A stretch of DNA of 10,390 nt from Prevotella sp. UBA6994. GTDB taxonomy: Bacteria > Bacteroidota > Bacteroidia > Bacteroidales > Bacteroidaceae. Positions 1 through 7,731 of the stretch are shown here, piece after piece. The first letter of the stretch is position 1. Each line of letters opens with the position of its first letter. The notes beneath the pieces are model-generated. The model did not search any database. It saw only the letters and a list, made by a program, of their open reading frames with translations, and was not told the origin of the DNA. The stretch spans positions 73,698 to 84,087 of the forward strand of contig DJXW01000014.1 in the NCBI GenBank assembly GCA_002449845.1, written 5' to 3'. Position numbers and translations under genes: made by a program.

Positions 1-37
1 TCCGAGCTCTCTGAGTTCTCCGAGATCTCCGAGTCCT
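1..37 (-). repeat. 9-bp tandem repeat inside porL encoding E-x-S triplets
   Basis: On the minus strand four in-frame 9-bp units of the form GAG-NNC-TC(G/A) follow each other, encoding EDS, EIS, ENS and ESS. The array reaches the window edge, so its full length is unknown. It lies just after the transmembrane hairpin of PorL, in the cytoplasmic region. Confidence 0.7.
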
Positions 38-302
38 CCAAGTGTGTAGGCAGGTCTCTGCCCTCTGCAGTCTTGTCGAAGGGTCGGTCAAAGGCTGAGA
101 TAAAGAACACAAACACCTCCGTTCCCATTCCGAGGAACAAGAAGAAGTTGGCTCCAGGCAAGTGGGTGAGCTTAAACAACGTACCCAAAATCACGATAGA
201 GGCACCCCAGCTATAAGCATAGTTCAGGAAGGTCTGCCCTGGAACGCTATCCATCCACTTCTGCAGACGATAGACGATATTGAATTTACTGTACTTGGTC
301 AT
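1..302 (-). CDS. gldL: Type IX secretion system inner-membrane motor protein PorL/GldL (N-terminal 100 residues, cut by the window edge)
   Basis: PorL/GldL pairs with PorM/GldM to form the proton-driven inner-membrane motor of the T9SS. The visible part starts at ATG 302 and shows two membrane helices: about residues 25-48 (contains GASIVILGTLFKLTH) and 51-71 (contains GMGTEVFVFFISAF). Lys44 in LFKLTH and Glu62 in the second helix appear to match the charged intramembrane residues described as functionally important in Flavobacterium GldL; this match is from memory, not a computed alignment. The start codon overlaps the porK stop as ATGA, which implies translational coupling. After the helices the protein enters an unusual acidic E-x-S repeat and then leaves the window. 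porM and porN would be expected next, beyond position 1. Family assignment is secure. Confidence 0.95.
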   Translation of the reverse strand, partial: MTKYSKFNIVYRLQKWMDSVPGQTFLNYAYSWGASIVILGTLFKLTHLPGANFFLFLGMGTEVFVFFISAFDRPFDKTAEGRDLPTHLEDSEISENSESS

Positions 303-1756
303 CTTTTCTTGCTCTTTGTTTGTTTCTGTTTTGTACTTGTGGTGTTAGCCAAGCTTCTCACACAACGGAAGCCGATGTACGAACGGGGTTGGTTTTGGTA
401 TTCCCATGTGCGCCATGCACTGCGGATATAGCTCTCCGGGTCTTTCCACGAACCGCCTCTCACGCTCTTCTTCTTCAGTCTGTATGGGTCTTCCTTTGCT
501 GCCTTGTACTCCAATTGCGGATTCAAGTCGTTCATGGCATCTACGCCCGCCTCTGTATAGATGGTGCTGGTCCATTCTGCCACGTTACCAGCCATGTCAA
601 ACAAACCGTTCGAGTTGGCAGAGTAGATACCCGTCTTACTGGTTATGAGGTTTCCGTCCTTCGTATAGTTACCACGGTCGGGCTTGAAGTTGGCAAAGAA
701 ACATCCGTCGCCACTCTTCACAGTGGGATTATCCCACGGAAACTCGTTCTGGTCTCTGCCACGTGCGGCATATTCCCATTCTGCTTCCGTTGGCAGACGA
801 TAGCGTTGTACGTATCGTGCCTCTGGTCCGAGTCCTTTCAGCAGGTAGTCGGTACGCCAAGCACAGAAGGCATTGGCTTGTTCCCAACTCACTCCCACCA
901 CTGGATAGTCGTTGTAGGCTGGATTAGAGAAGTAGTTGCGCAGATACATCTCATTGTCGGAGTTCTGGAAATCGTTCACCCAACAAGTGGTGTCTGGGTA
1001 TATATTTATAATATAGGTGTTCAAGAAATCCCACGGTCCGCTCAATGGTCGGTTGATGGTTTGTCTGACAATACGCCCCTCATCGTCCACGTAAGCCGTA
1101 TCCTTAGAAATCATCACCACCTCGTTGGGATCTACTACCACGTCAGTATTCAGGTTACGTTCCTCTGGGTTCAACCTGTTCCTTCTCAATGCGGCAGTGG
1201 TATAGTCGTACACCTCGTAGCGATAGTTCAACTGGTTGCAATCCAGCAATTTCTCTCCTGTTACGGGATTCGTCTTATACAAGCTCTCTATGGCACGTTG
1301 CTCATCCTCGTTGGGCTTGCGAGGCAATTGCTTCTTCCAGTTCAGGTGTGGTTCCACGGGGTCACCGTTCTTGTCTTCGGTAATCATGTAACTCTCGTCG
1401 CCACCGTAAGAGGGGTCGGCGAGGCGAGTGCGTAAGATACTGTCGCGCACCCAATTCACAAACTGCTTGTATTGTGAATTGGTAATCTCCGTCTCATCCA
1501 TCCAAAACCCGTCAATAGACACATCCTTCACAGGGGTTTGCTTACCCCATAGGCTGTCTTGCTCCTCTATACCCATGCGAAGCCAACCGCGGTTGATGCG
1601 GGTCATGCCGTATGGCGTGGGTTCGGCAAACGCCTTGCCACCTACGCCCACTACCTCGCCGCCTCTTCCCGACGACGATGCCGACTTACTGCCCATACAT
1701 CCCGTGATAGCCATCGTGAGTATCACTGCGCAAAAAGCCAAAGCATTTCTTCTCAT
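299..1756 (-). CDS. gldK: Type IX secretion system outer-membrane lipoprotein PorK/GldK (formylglycine-enzyme fold)
   Basis: PorK/GldK is a lipoprotein that builds the periplasmic T9SS ring with PorN/GldN. The 485-residue product starts at ATG 1756 with a lipoprotein signal peptide and the lipobox ITG|C at Cys20. The rest is a formylglycine-generating-enzyme (FGE-sulfatase) fold: WMDETEITNSQYKQFV near residue 86, SWEQANAFCAWR near 290, YRLPTEAEWEYAARGR near 317-332, NGLFDMAGNVAEW near 382-394, RGGSW at 433-437 and GFRCVRS at 462-468. Aligned from memory to human FGE, the two active-site cysteines fall on Ile444 and Arg449, so a structural rather than catalytic role is expected, as for other GldK proteins. 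The C-terminus is a basic tail. The stop overlaps the porL start (ATGA). It follows porP after a 73-bp gap filled by a 7-bp repeat. Confidence 0.95.
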   Translation of the reverse strand: MRRNALAFCAVILTMAITGCMGSKSASSSGRGGEVVGVGGKAFAEPTPYGMTRINRGWLRMGIEEQDSLWGKQTPVKDVSIDGFWMDETEITNSQYKQFVNWVRDSILRTRLADPSYGGDESYMITEDKNGDPVEPHLNWKKQLPRKPNEDEQRAIESLYKTNPVTGEKLLDCNQLNYRYEVYDYTTAALRRNRLNPEERNLNTDVVVDPNEVVMISKDTAYVDDEGRIVRQTINRPLSGPWDFLNTYIINIYPDTTCWVNDFQNSDNEMYLRNYFSNPAYNDYPVVGVSWEQANAFCAWRTDYLLKGLGPEARYVQRYRLPTEAEWEYAARGRDQNEFPWDNPTVKSGDGCFFANFKPDRGNYTKDGNLITSKTGIYSANSNGLFDMAGNVAEWTSTIYTEAGVDAMNDLNPQLEYKAAKEDPYRLKKKSVRGGSWKDPESYIRSAWRTWEYQNQPRSYIGFRCVRSLANTTSTKQKQTKSKKR

Positions 1757-1767
1757 ATATATTTAAT

Positions 1768-1830
1768 TTTCAATCTTCAATGTTCAATCCTCAATCTTCA
1801 ATCTTCAATTTTCAATTTTCAATCTTCAAT
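1768..1830 (-). repeat. 7-bp tandem repeat (NTTCAAT on the plus strand, nine copies) between porP and porK
   Basis: On the plus strand nine consecutive heptamers fit NTTCAAT, one of them being CCTCAAT. On the coding strand they read ATTGAAN. The array runs from the last base of the porP stop codon to 11 bp before the porK ATG, so it makes up nearly all of the intergenic gap. The same heptamer recurs in clusters at 4319-4394 and in degenerate form near 10342-10368, so it is a dispersed simple-sequence element. Confidence 0.9.
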
Positions 1831-2780
1831 CAAAGAATCCTCACGCTCTTATGGCGATTCCTGCCTTTCTTTACCAAGTTGATATCGGTCTGATACCCGA
1901 TAAAGATTTCGTGGCTGCCATTGCCGGGGTTGATAGCCGAGGTGTACAACTCATAGCTATATCCCAACTGGATGCCATGTACATTGCCGCCAATAAGGAA
2001 TGTCACCGAGTTGGTTGGACTATAGGCAACACCCGCATACATCATCTTCTTGTCGTTGGTGTAAATCACCCTTCCCGTCACGTCGCCACGGTATGCCACC
2101 ATGTCGGTACGGAACAAGAACGATGTCTTTATTGCTAAAAACGGATTTCTCAACTTAATATTGTATCCGCCTGTCAAATAATATGTACGGTCTATCTTCA
2201 GCTCGTTTGTTTCACCCAATTCTACGAGGGGTGCCGTGAGGTGCTTGCCAGATACACCTACATACCAGTTTTTGCGCAGGTAATACAGTCCGAAGTCTAA
2301 GTCAAAGGCGTTTCCGTTTATATCTGCCTTGGTGAACACGGGGTCTTCGGTTCTCTCCACGTCCGCCTTCGATCCGTCAAACTTCTCGCTGAGCATTCCC
2401 AGCTGTACGCCATACGCCAACATACCACCAGCCAACTTATGGCGAATGGCATATTGCACCGCCAAACGCTGGTGATTAAACAGTCCAATCTTGTCGCTCA
2501 TCAGTTGTGCGCCCACGCCGTGATAGGTCTTCAGGGCATAGAATGGCATGTCTGCGGCGAAATACATGGTCTGTGGATTATGGGTAAAACCAGCCAAGTC
2601 GAGCGCATAAGCAGCGGTCACGTTCAGTACCGACTCCTTACCCACCGACGCAGGGTTGAACGATGGTTCCATGTCGAAGTAATGTGAGAAGGAAACATCA
2701 TATTGCGCATGTCCCAATGAAGACACCGCAACAACCATCAGGATAAGTAATTTGCGTTTAAACACGAAATAATAACGCAA
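1830..2780 (-). CDS. porP: Type IX secretion system membrane protein, PorP/SprF family
   Basis: PorP/SprF proteins are outer-membrane beta-barrels of the T9SS; PorP is the first gene of the conserved porPKLMN cluster, and the order here (porP, porK, porL) matches. The mature part opens with QYDVSFSHYFDMEPSFNPA, the usual start of this family, and contains MYFAADMPFYALKTYHGVG, YYLRKNWYVGVSGKHL and the C-terminal SAINPGNGSHEIFIGYQTD. A signal peptide ends at GHA|Q, about residue 26. The start is uncertain: no ATG lies upstream in frame before a TAA. The longest frame starts at TTG 2780, just after a G-rich stretch; GTG 2765 would also leave a complete signal peptide (MFKRKLLILMVV...). I see no clear TAnnTTTG promoter in the 42 bp upstream, so it may be transcribed from within, or through, the AAA gene. 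Confidence 0.93.
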   Translation of the reverse strand: MRYYFVFKRKLLILMVVAVSSLGHAQYDVSFSHYFDMEPSFNPASVGKESVLNVTAAYALDLAGFTHNPQTMYFAADMPFYALKTYHGVGAQLMSDKIGLFNHQRLAVQYAIRHKLAGGMLAYGVQLGMLSEKFDGSKADVERTEDPVFTKADINGNAFDLDFGLYYLRKNWYVGVSGKHLTAPLVELGETNELKIDRTYYLTGGYNIKLRNPFLAIKTSFLFRTDMVAYRGDVTGRVIYTNDKKMMYAGVAYSPTNSVTFLIGGNVHGIQLGYSYELYTSAINPGNGSHEIFIGYQTDINLVKKGRNRHKSVRIL

Positions 2781-2822
2781 GCCCCCTCCCTTTTATTGTA
2801 TCGTTCCCCCATTTTTTTCCTC

Positions 2823-3428
2823 TCATACTCCTTCGGTCAAGAACTTTCTTAGGTGTAGGTGGATAATGCCATTGTCATCAGCACGTGTAACTAATGGAGT
2901 CATGGAAATGACATACTTGGGATAATTATCTTTGATGGCACGAAGACGGCCAAATTCTCGTTCACGTGTGGCATTATCGGCAATGATGTATGATGCTTGA
3001 ATGTACACCTTTCGTCCTTCTGGTTTCGTACAGACGAAATCCACCTCACCAACTTTCAGTTGTCCAACCGTTACGTCATATCCAAGACGGATAAGATGAT
3101 TATAAATGATGTTTTCGATAACCTTCTCAATGTCACCTTCACGAGAACTGCCCGCCAGCGCATTGCGAATGCCATTGTCCTCGAAATAATATTTGTCGTT
3201 GCTTTCAAACAATTTCTTTCCGTGAATGTCGTATCTGTTTACTTTATGGATGATGTAAGCATCGCATAAATATTTGATGTAATTGATGATGCCCGTAGAG
3301 GTGATGCTTTCACCATGACTCCTCATAAATTTGGCAATGTTGTTGGCTGAGATAATCTTTCCTGCATTGTCGGCTATGAAATGCACGAGATTTTCGAGAA
3401 AAGGCACATTGCGAATCTTGTTACGCAT
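2823..3428 (-). CDS. C-terminal part (DUF4143) of a frameshifted AAA ATPase
   Basis: This frame carries the C-terminal half of an AAA_14/DUF4143 ATP-binding protein. It begins with a winged-helix-like segment (NVPFLENLVHFIADNAGKII) and ends with the DUF4143 restriction-enzyme-like region: GEVDFV near residues 127-132, YIQASY near 142-147 and REFGRLRAIKDNYPKYVIS near 156-174. Frame similarity continues upstream of the ATG at 3428, because shifting the N-terminal fragment by -1 at GTA 3433-3431 joins LLKDV to IMRNKIRN. It is therefore the tail of one ancestral gene. The internal ATG could in principle allow separate translation. The stop sits 42 bp before the porP TTG start. The cellular role of this widespread family is not established. 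Confidence 0.8.
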   Translation of the reverse strand: MRNKIRNVPFLENLVHFIADNAGKIISANNIAKFMRSHGESITSTGIINYIKYLCDAYIIHKVNRYDIHGKKLFESNDKYYFEDNGIRNALAGSSREGDIEKVIENIIYNHLIRLGYDVTVGQLKVGEVDFVCTKPEGRKVYIQASYIIADNATREREFGRLRAIKDNYPKYVISMTPLVTRADDNGIIHLHLRKFLTEGV

Positions 3429-4027
3429 AATACGTCTTTCAATAGTACGGTGTGGTAAACATCTGCTTGGTATTGTCGTGCATCCTGTTCGTCAAGTCCT
3501 ATCTTCAATAGCCCAGGCAATCCTCCAAACTGAAGATACAGGGAAAGCGTGTCGTCTGAGTCTGTTAATTGGTAAAACTGCATGAATTCCTCATAGCTCA
3601 AGGCTTGAACATATATTTCCTTGTATCTTCCTCCTATCCGTGTACTGAGGTTACTGCTGAGCATGTTGGAATTAGAGCCAGTGATGATGATTTCCACGCC
3701 AGGCTCCTCATAAAAACTACGAATGCTTTTTTCAAACTCATCTATTTCTTGGATTTCATCTATAAGAATAAAATTACTCATTCCCTTGACAAGTCGCTTG
3801 TCGATATATGCATTTAAGTCTTGATACGTGTTGATGTCATCAAAGTCTTTTTTCTCTTTGTCAATGAAAATAACATTTGTTCGACTGTCTTTTTCTATCT
3901 TATTTCTGAATAGACGTAAGAGGTAACTTTTTCCTATTCGTCGCTGCCCCGTCAAAATGATAATTGTGTCTTTGCCGAGATACTTCTCTATTTTATCCAA
4001 ATATTGTTGTCTTACTATCGCATTCAT
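3374..4027 (-). CDS. N-terminal part (AAA ATPase domain) of a frameshifted AAA_14/DUF4143 protein
   Basis: This frame carries the ATPase core. Counting from Met at 4027, Walker A is GQRRIGKS near residues 27-34, Walker B is FILIDEIQEID near 86-96, a sensor-1-like ITGSNSNML follows near 114-122, and STRIGGRY is a likely arginine-finger region. I chose ATG 4027 because family members start close to this point and because the TAnnTTTG promoter at 4051-4058 lies between it and the alternative TTG at 4084, which would be upstream of transcription. After LLKDV the frame diverges into about 15 unrelated residues and stops at 3374, overlapping the C-terminal fragment by 55 bp. The likely cause is loss of one base near 3430. 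The intact protein would be about 400 residues. Confidence 0.82.
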   Translation of the reverse strand: MNAIVRQQYLDKIEKYLGKDTIIILTGQRRIGKSYLLRLFRNKIEKDSRTNVIFIDKEKKDFDDINTYQDLNAYIDKRLVKGMSNFILIDEIQEIDEFEKSIRSFYEEPGVEIIITGSNSNMLSSNLSTRIGGRYKEIYVQALSYEEFMQFYQLTDSDDTLSLYLQFGGLPGLLKIGLDEQDARQYQADVYHTVLLKDVLCVTRFAMCLFSKISCIS

Positions 4028-4050
4028 ATATTTTTCATTGAAATACTTCG

Positions 4051-4058
4051 CAAAGATA
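4051..4058 (-). promoter_or_regulatory. Bacteroidales-type -7 promoter element for the AAA ATPase gene
   Basis: On the minus strand TATCTTTG matches the -7 consensus TAnnTTTG exactly. A TTG at 4082-4084 could serve as the -33 element, though the 23-bp spacing is a little long. Transcription would begin about 20 bp before ATG 4027. Confidence 0.6.
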
Positions 4059-4147
4059 ACAATTTTATCTTTTATAAAAGACAAAATCTGTGATTATTTT
4101 CATTTTGTAGTCTAAAGAAGATGCTTGTGTGGTGTTTGGCGCAAAAT

Positions 4148-4302
4148 CATATCTCTCACCTCTCAACCCTTTTTATCTATCAATCATATTAAGAGGCAGG
4201 AAAGTTAGGAGCAAGAAGCAAGAGATTAGACTTGTTTAGAGGTGAGAGGTGAGGGGTAAGAGGTAAGAGAAAGTTAGAAGCAAGAAGCATGAGATTAGAC
4301 TT
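4148..4302. repeat. Dispersed purine-rich repeats in the divergent intergenic region
   Basis: Three elements are packed here. (1) 4148-4170 begins CATATCTCTCACCTCTCA and matches 9878-9900 at 22 of 23 positions. (2) A 33-bp direct repeat at 4201-4233 and 4270-4302 (starting AAAGTTAG, ending GATTAGACTT) is identical at 31 of 33 positions. (3) 4235-4270, built from GAGGTGAGAGGTGAGG-like units, matches 9809-9844 at 35 of 36 positions. Elements 1 and 3 also partly complement each other. No coding potential is supported. Confidence 0.85.
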
Positions 4303-4318
4303 TTCGATTGAGGGGAAT

Positions 4319-4394
4319 CTTCAATTTTCAATTTTCAATCTTGGAAAATCTTCAATCTTCAATTTTCAATTTTGAAAAATCTTCAATTTTCAAT
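4319..4394. repeat. Clusters of the TTCAAT heptamer upstream of the protease operon
   Basis: Eight heptamers of the form (C/T)TTCAAT occur as clusters of three, three and two, separated by the related 10-mers CTTGGAAAAT and TTTGAAAAAT. This is the same simple repeat that fills the porP-porK gap. A C7 tract (4400-4406) and an A6 run follow immediately. Confidence 0.85.
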
Positions 4395-4424
4395 CTTCTC
4401 CCCCCCAAAAAACTTTACTTTTTC

Positions 4425-4455
4425 TTGTGGAATCCAAAAAAATGATATAATTTTG
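4425..4455 (+). promoter_or_regulatory. Bacteroidales-type promoter for the protease operon
   Basis: TTG at 4425-4427 (-33) and TAATTTTG at 4448-4455 (-7, exact match to TAnnTTTG) are 20 bp apart, the spacing usual in Bacteroides promoters. Transcription would start near 4462 and give a 5' leader of about 105 nt. It is the only good promoter I see for the four-gene operon. A C7 tract lies 18 bp upstream of the -33 element. Confidence 0.65.
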
Positions 4456-4494
4456 TACCGATATATCGCCTTATTATAAGGTACGTGTGTACAA
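4453..4494 (+). promoter_or_regulatory. Nested inverted repeats at the transcription start and leader of the protease operon
   Basis: Several dyads are stacked here: TTGTAC (4453-4458) with GTACAA (4489-4494), GTACC (4455-4459) with GGTAC (4480-4484), the palindrome CGATATATCG (4459-4468) and CCTTATTATAAGG (4469-4481). They overlap the -7 box and the expected transcript start, so they could be an operator or a leader hairpin. No known regulator is recognised. Confidence 0.4.
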
Positions 4495-4567
4495 TTATAT
4501 ATTTGATGAATAAAAATACAATATTTCCAAGTACGAAACTTCACAAAAAACATAACAGAGAAAGAGA

Positions 4568-7500
4568 ATGAGAAGACTTATTTTGATTTTAGTTGTCATA
4601 GGTACGACTATCACGAGTATGGCGCAAAACGTGGAAGACAAGCTGTCTTCCAGCACCATGATGTTCCTCAGTGAGTTAAGGGGTGAAATCACGCTCCCCA
4701 AAGTTGATGACAACTCTCAAGCCAACATGAAAAAGGCTAATGCACGTACTAATAGCACGGAAGATAAAACGTCTCGTTTCGTTCGCCCCATCGTAGAACC
4801 AGAATATGTCAATGGCATACAGATGATTTCTGCATTCCTCACCGTTTCTGACGGTGACTACTCCAAAGCGCAAGCCCACGGTGTTATCATCAGCGAGAAA
4901 TTTGGAAACGTGGCTACCGCTCTTATCCCCACCGACAAAATCATGGAAGTGGCTGCTCTGCCTAACGTCACCAATATCGAAGTGGGAGAAATCATGCAAA
5001 CACATAACGATCAACAGAGAACGCTCACTCGCGCATACGACGCTATCACCAATAGCAGTGCAGCGCAAGCTCTTGGCATCACCTCTCCCTATACGGGAAA
5101 AGGGGTGATAGTGGGAATCATTGACCAAGGTATCGACTTCCAGCATATAGCATTTAAGGACAAGAATGGTAAGAGCCGTATTATTAGGGCATTGACTTTA
5201 AGAGCAGGTTCAACTTTAAGTTATGACGTACACAGTACGGAAGAAGCCATCAATAATTTGACATACGACACTAATAATGCTGACCACGGAACGCATACCT
5301 CTGCAATAGCAGCGGGGTCGAGTGTCATCGTCAATGGCAATGATGTGACCGTTACCGATGACCATGCCAATGCCACATACGGGGGAATGGCTCCAGAAGC
5401 AGATCTCGTAATCATTGGTTTAAGGACAATCTCTACCACCAACATGGCTAATTCCATTAAACAAATATGTGCTTTTGCAGACAGACAAAATAAACCATGT
5501 GTCATCAATTTGAGCATTGGGTCTTTAGAAGGACCACACGATGGTACTGGTCCTCTTGCTTCTGCATTGGCAGATTGCGTGGGAGATAATCACATCATTG
5601 TGTTCTCTGCTGGTAATGATGGCATGAGAGCCAATAGATACGTGAAATTGGGTACTTCTAACGGTGGAGGATGCTACGCTACTGGAATATCTACCCTCAG
5701 TAAACCTATGATGGCAAACATTCAACGTTCTTACGAAGATGCGGATGGTAACGTTACCTTAGATGCTCCCACATTTTTGGCATACGCTCGTACACCCAAT
5801 GTGGCAACGTCGTTGAAATTCCACGTTGTAGATACCAGCACGGGGGCTGTGGTTTATAGCTCGAATGCGTACACTACCACCTCTGGACAAACCATCGACA
5901 TCACGGGTTCTACAGGCTTGGCGCAATATTTCAAATCTACAACAAGCGATGCTAACCATCATGGAGATAAGGGGAGAATTTATATATTGTCAAAGCAAAA
6001 TTCCACCAATAAAAAATATTATTGGGAAATTTACGCTCCTGTGATGAGATCTACCTCTTTTACCACTGCCAACGGAATCAAGAAAAGTAAATATGCCTTC
6101 TGCGTATCTATCTATCCTGCCAGTGGCAGCCAGTCTTCCATCATTGACTTATGGGAAACGGCTGAACATGGATGCTGGTTTGGAAATGACCTCACGCTGA
6201 ACTCGTCTGCATACAATCTTGTCAATGGAAGCGACGACTGCTCTGTTAGCAACAACGCTTGCTATCCTAACGTGATTTCTTGTGGTGCTTACACCTCCAA
6301 GAATGTCACTACCGACTACACAGGAAATACAAATGACTTTACCGACTTGTTCCCCAACATTGGAGACCACAGCTATTTTTCGGGATGGCAAACGGATGAA
6401 AGTCCTTTAGGCGTAGCCCTGCCTACTATCATGGCTCCTGCTGCAAGGGTTGTGTCGGCTGTCAACCATTATCATACAACCACAGTTGACAATGCCAGCT
6501 TTTATAACGTCAACAAGAAAGAAAACCTCATGGTCAACAACCAAAACTACCCATACGGCTTCATGGGTGGTACTTCTATGTCTGCCCCCTGCGTGTCGGG
6601 TATCATTGCACTATGGATGCAAGCGTGTTTGGAGAAGGGCATTACGCCCACACCTGACTATATGAAAGAGGTAATGCAAAACACGTGGATTACTGACGAG
6701 TGGACCAATGGCACAGCTGAAGGCGCACATGGTGCCAAAACTTTCGGTACTCATGGCAAGATTAATGCCATTGCTGGATTGAGGTATATCTTGGGATTGC
6801 CCGAAACTCCTATCATTGCAGCCTCACCCACCACTCTCAATTTTGAGACTACCGTGGGCAATAGCGAGGAACTGACTTTCAATGTGGCAAGTGCTTATGT
6901 GAGAGATAACATCACGGCAACCTTGTCTGACGAGAGTGGTGTATTTACCGTTTCTCCAACTACTATTACTCCAGCCGAGGCTAAGGAGGGCAAGACCATT
7001 ACCGTGACGTTTTCCCCTACTGCCATAGGCACCTATACGGGTACGATAACGCTTGCATCTGATGGGGCAGAAAGTGTGAACGTCAACCTCAATGCCACCG
7101 CTACCAAGGCTTATCCAAACTATTTCGACGTGGCTATCAGTAGCATGGGGCTTTCTACACTCTATCTCGACTTCCCAGTAGAAATACCATACGAGACCGA
7201 ACCCGACTTGTTGGGCGTGTATTACATCATAGGCATCAATGGTAAGGAACTGCGGGCGGCAAGGCTCAATAAAGACATCCCTGCCAATACGGGTGTCATC
7301 ATACAAGGTAATTCGGGTACGTATCGATTCTACAAGACTGATTCTCCATCACCACTGAAATATCCTTCACTTCTCTCTGGTTCCATCGAAGACATTACCC
7401 AAGCACAAGCTTTGGAGCAAGCACAGAAGAGCGGAACCATCTATACCTTGGGAAGGGGAACGGATAGCTATATCAACTTCTATCCATACGCTGAGCCTAC

Positions 7501-7714
7501 GCTTCATGCAAACAAGGCATTCTTCATCTACGAGGGTGAAAACAATGCAAAGCGTTTCACGCTTAGCTTTAGAGGTGATGCAACAAGCATCAATCAGATA
7601 GACAACGACCGCAACGATGGCGCATGGTACACCATACAGGGCATCAGGCTCAATGGCAAACCTAACCAAAAAGGAATATATATATATAACGGCAATACAC
7701 ACATTATTAAATAA
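4568..7714 (+). CDS. Secreted subtilisin-like serine protease (S8 family) with Ig-like and C-terminal sorting-type module
   Basis: A 1048-residue exported protease. The signal peptide ends at SMA|Q (residues 19/20). A propeptide-like region covers about 20-150. The S8 catalytic set is complete: Asp186 (IIDQGID), His240 (DHGTHTS), oxyanion Asn350 (SAGNDG) and Ser670 (GGTSMSAP). The 320 residues between Asn350 and Ser670, against 66 in subtilisin, imply a large inserted beta-rich domain. An Ig-like domain (about 748-847) follows, then a module at about 850-1048 containing STLYLDFPVEIP and LLGVYYIIGINGKELRAARL and ending in KGIYIYNGNTHIIK. That ending resembles Prevotella T9SS C-terminal signals, and T9SS genes are adjacent. 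It would act outside the cell or on its surface on peptide substrates that cannot be predicted. It is first in the operon, 17 bp before the next gene. Confidence 0.93.
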   Translation: MRRLILILVVIGTTITSMAQNVEDKLSSSTMMFLSELRGEITLPKVDDNSQANMKKANARTNSTEDKTSRFVRPIVEPEYVNGIQMISAFLTVSDGDYSKAQAHGVIISEKFGNVATALIPTDKIMEVAALPNVTNIEVGEIMQTHNDQQRTLTRAYDAITNSSAAQALGITSPYTGKGVIVGIIDQGIDFQHIAFKDKNGKSRIIRALTLRAGSTLSYDVHSTEEAINNLTYDTNNADHGTHTSAIAAGSSVIVNGNDVTVTDDHANATYGGMAPEADLVIIGLRTISTTNMANSIKQICAFADRQNKPCVINLSIGSLEGPHDGTGPLASALADCVGDNHIIVFSAGNDGMRANRYVKLGTSNGGGCYATGISTLSKPMMANIQRSYEDADGNVTLDAPTFLAYARTPNVATSLKFHVVDTSTGAVVYSSNAYTTTSGQTIDITGSTGLAQYFKSTTSDANHHGDKGRIYILSKQNSTNKKYYWEIYAPVMRSTSFTTANGIKKSKYAFCVSIYPASGSQSSIIDLWETAEHGCWFGNDLTLNSSAYNLVNGSDDCSVSNNACYPNVISCGAYTSKNVTTDYTGNTNDFTDLFPNIGDHSYFSGWQTDESPLGVALPTIMAPAARVVSAVNHYHTTTVDNASFYNVNKKENLMVNNQNYPYGFMGGTSMSAPCVSGIIALWMQACLEKGITPTPDYMKEVMQNTWITDEWTNGTAEGAHGAKTFGTHGKINAIAGLRYILGLPETPIIAASPTTLNFETTVGNSEELTFNVASAYVRDNITATLSDESGVFTVSPTTITPAEAKEGKTITVTFSPTAIGTYTGTITLASDGAESVNVNLNATATKAYPNYFDVAISSMGLSTLYLDFPVEIPYETEPDLLGVYYIIGINGKELRAARLNKDIPANTGVIIQGNSGTYRFYKTDSPSPLKYPSLLSGSIEDITQAQALEQAQKSGTIYTLGRGTDSYINFYPYAEPTLHANKAFFIYEGENNAKRFTLSFRGDATSINQIDNDRNDGAWYTIQGIRLNGKPNQKGIYIYNGNTHIIK

Positions 7715-7731
7715 TAAAACATTAAAAGATT

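Noticed and set aside
320..1435. A 371-residue open frame on the plus strand opposite porK
   Set aside because: It is antisense to a clearly identified gene whose codon pattern leaves the opposite frame open, and its product has no recognisable domain.
299..1756. PorK as an active formylglycine-generating or EgtB-type enzyme
   Set aside because: The two catalytic cysteine positions are Ile and Arg, and the gene order and lipobox identify the structural T9SS protein.
4028..4084. TTG start at 4084 extending the AAA ATPase by 19 residues
   Set aside because: The TAnnTTTG promoter at 4051-4058 lies inside this extension, and family members start near the ATG at 4027.
4676..5146. A 156-residue minus-strand frame inside the protease gene
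   Set aside because: It is opposite a gene with a complete catalytic set and has no recognisable features.
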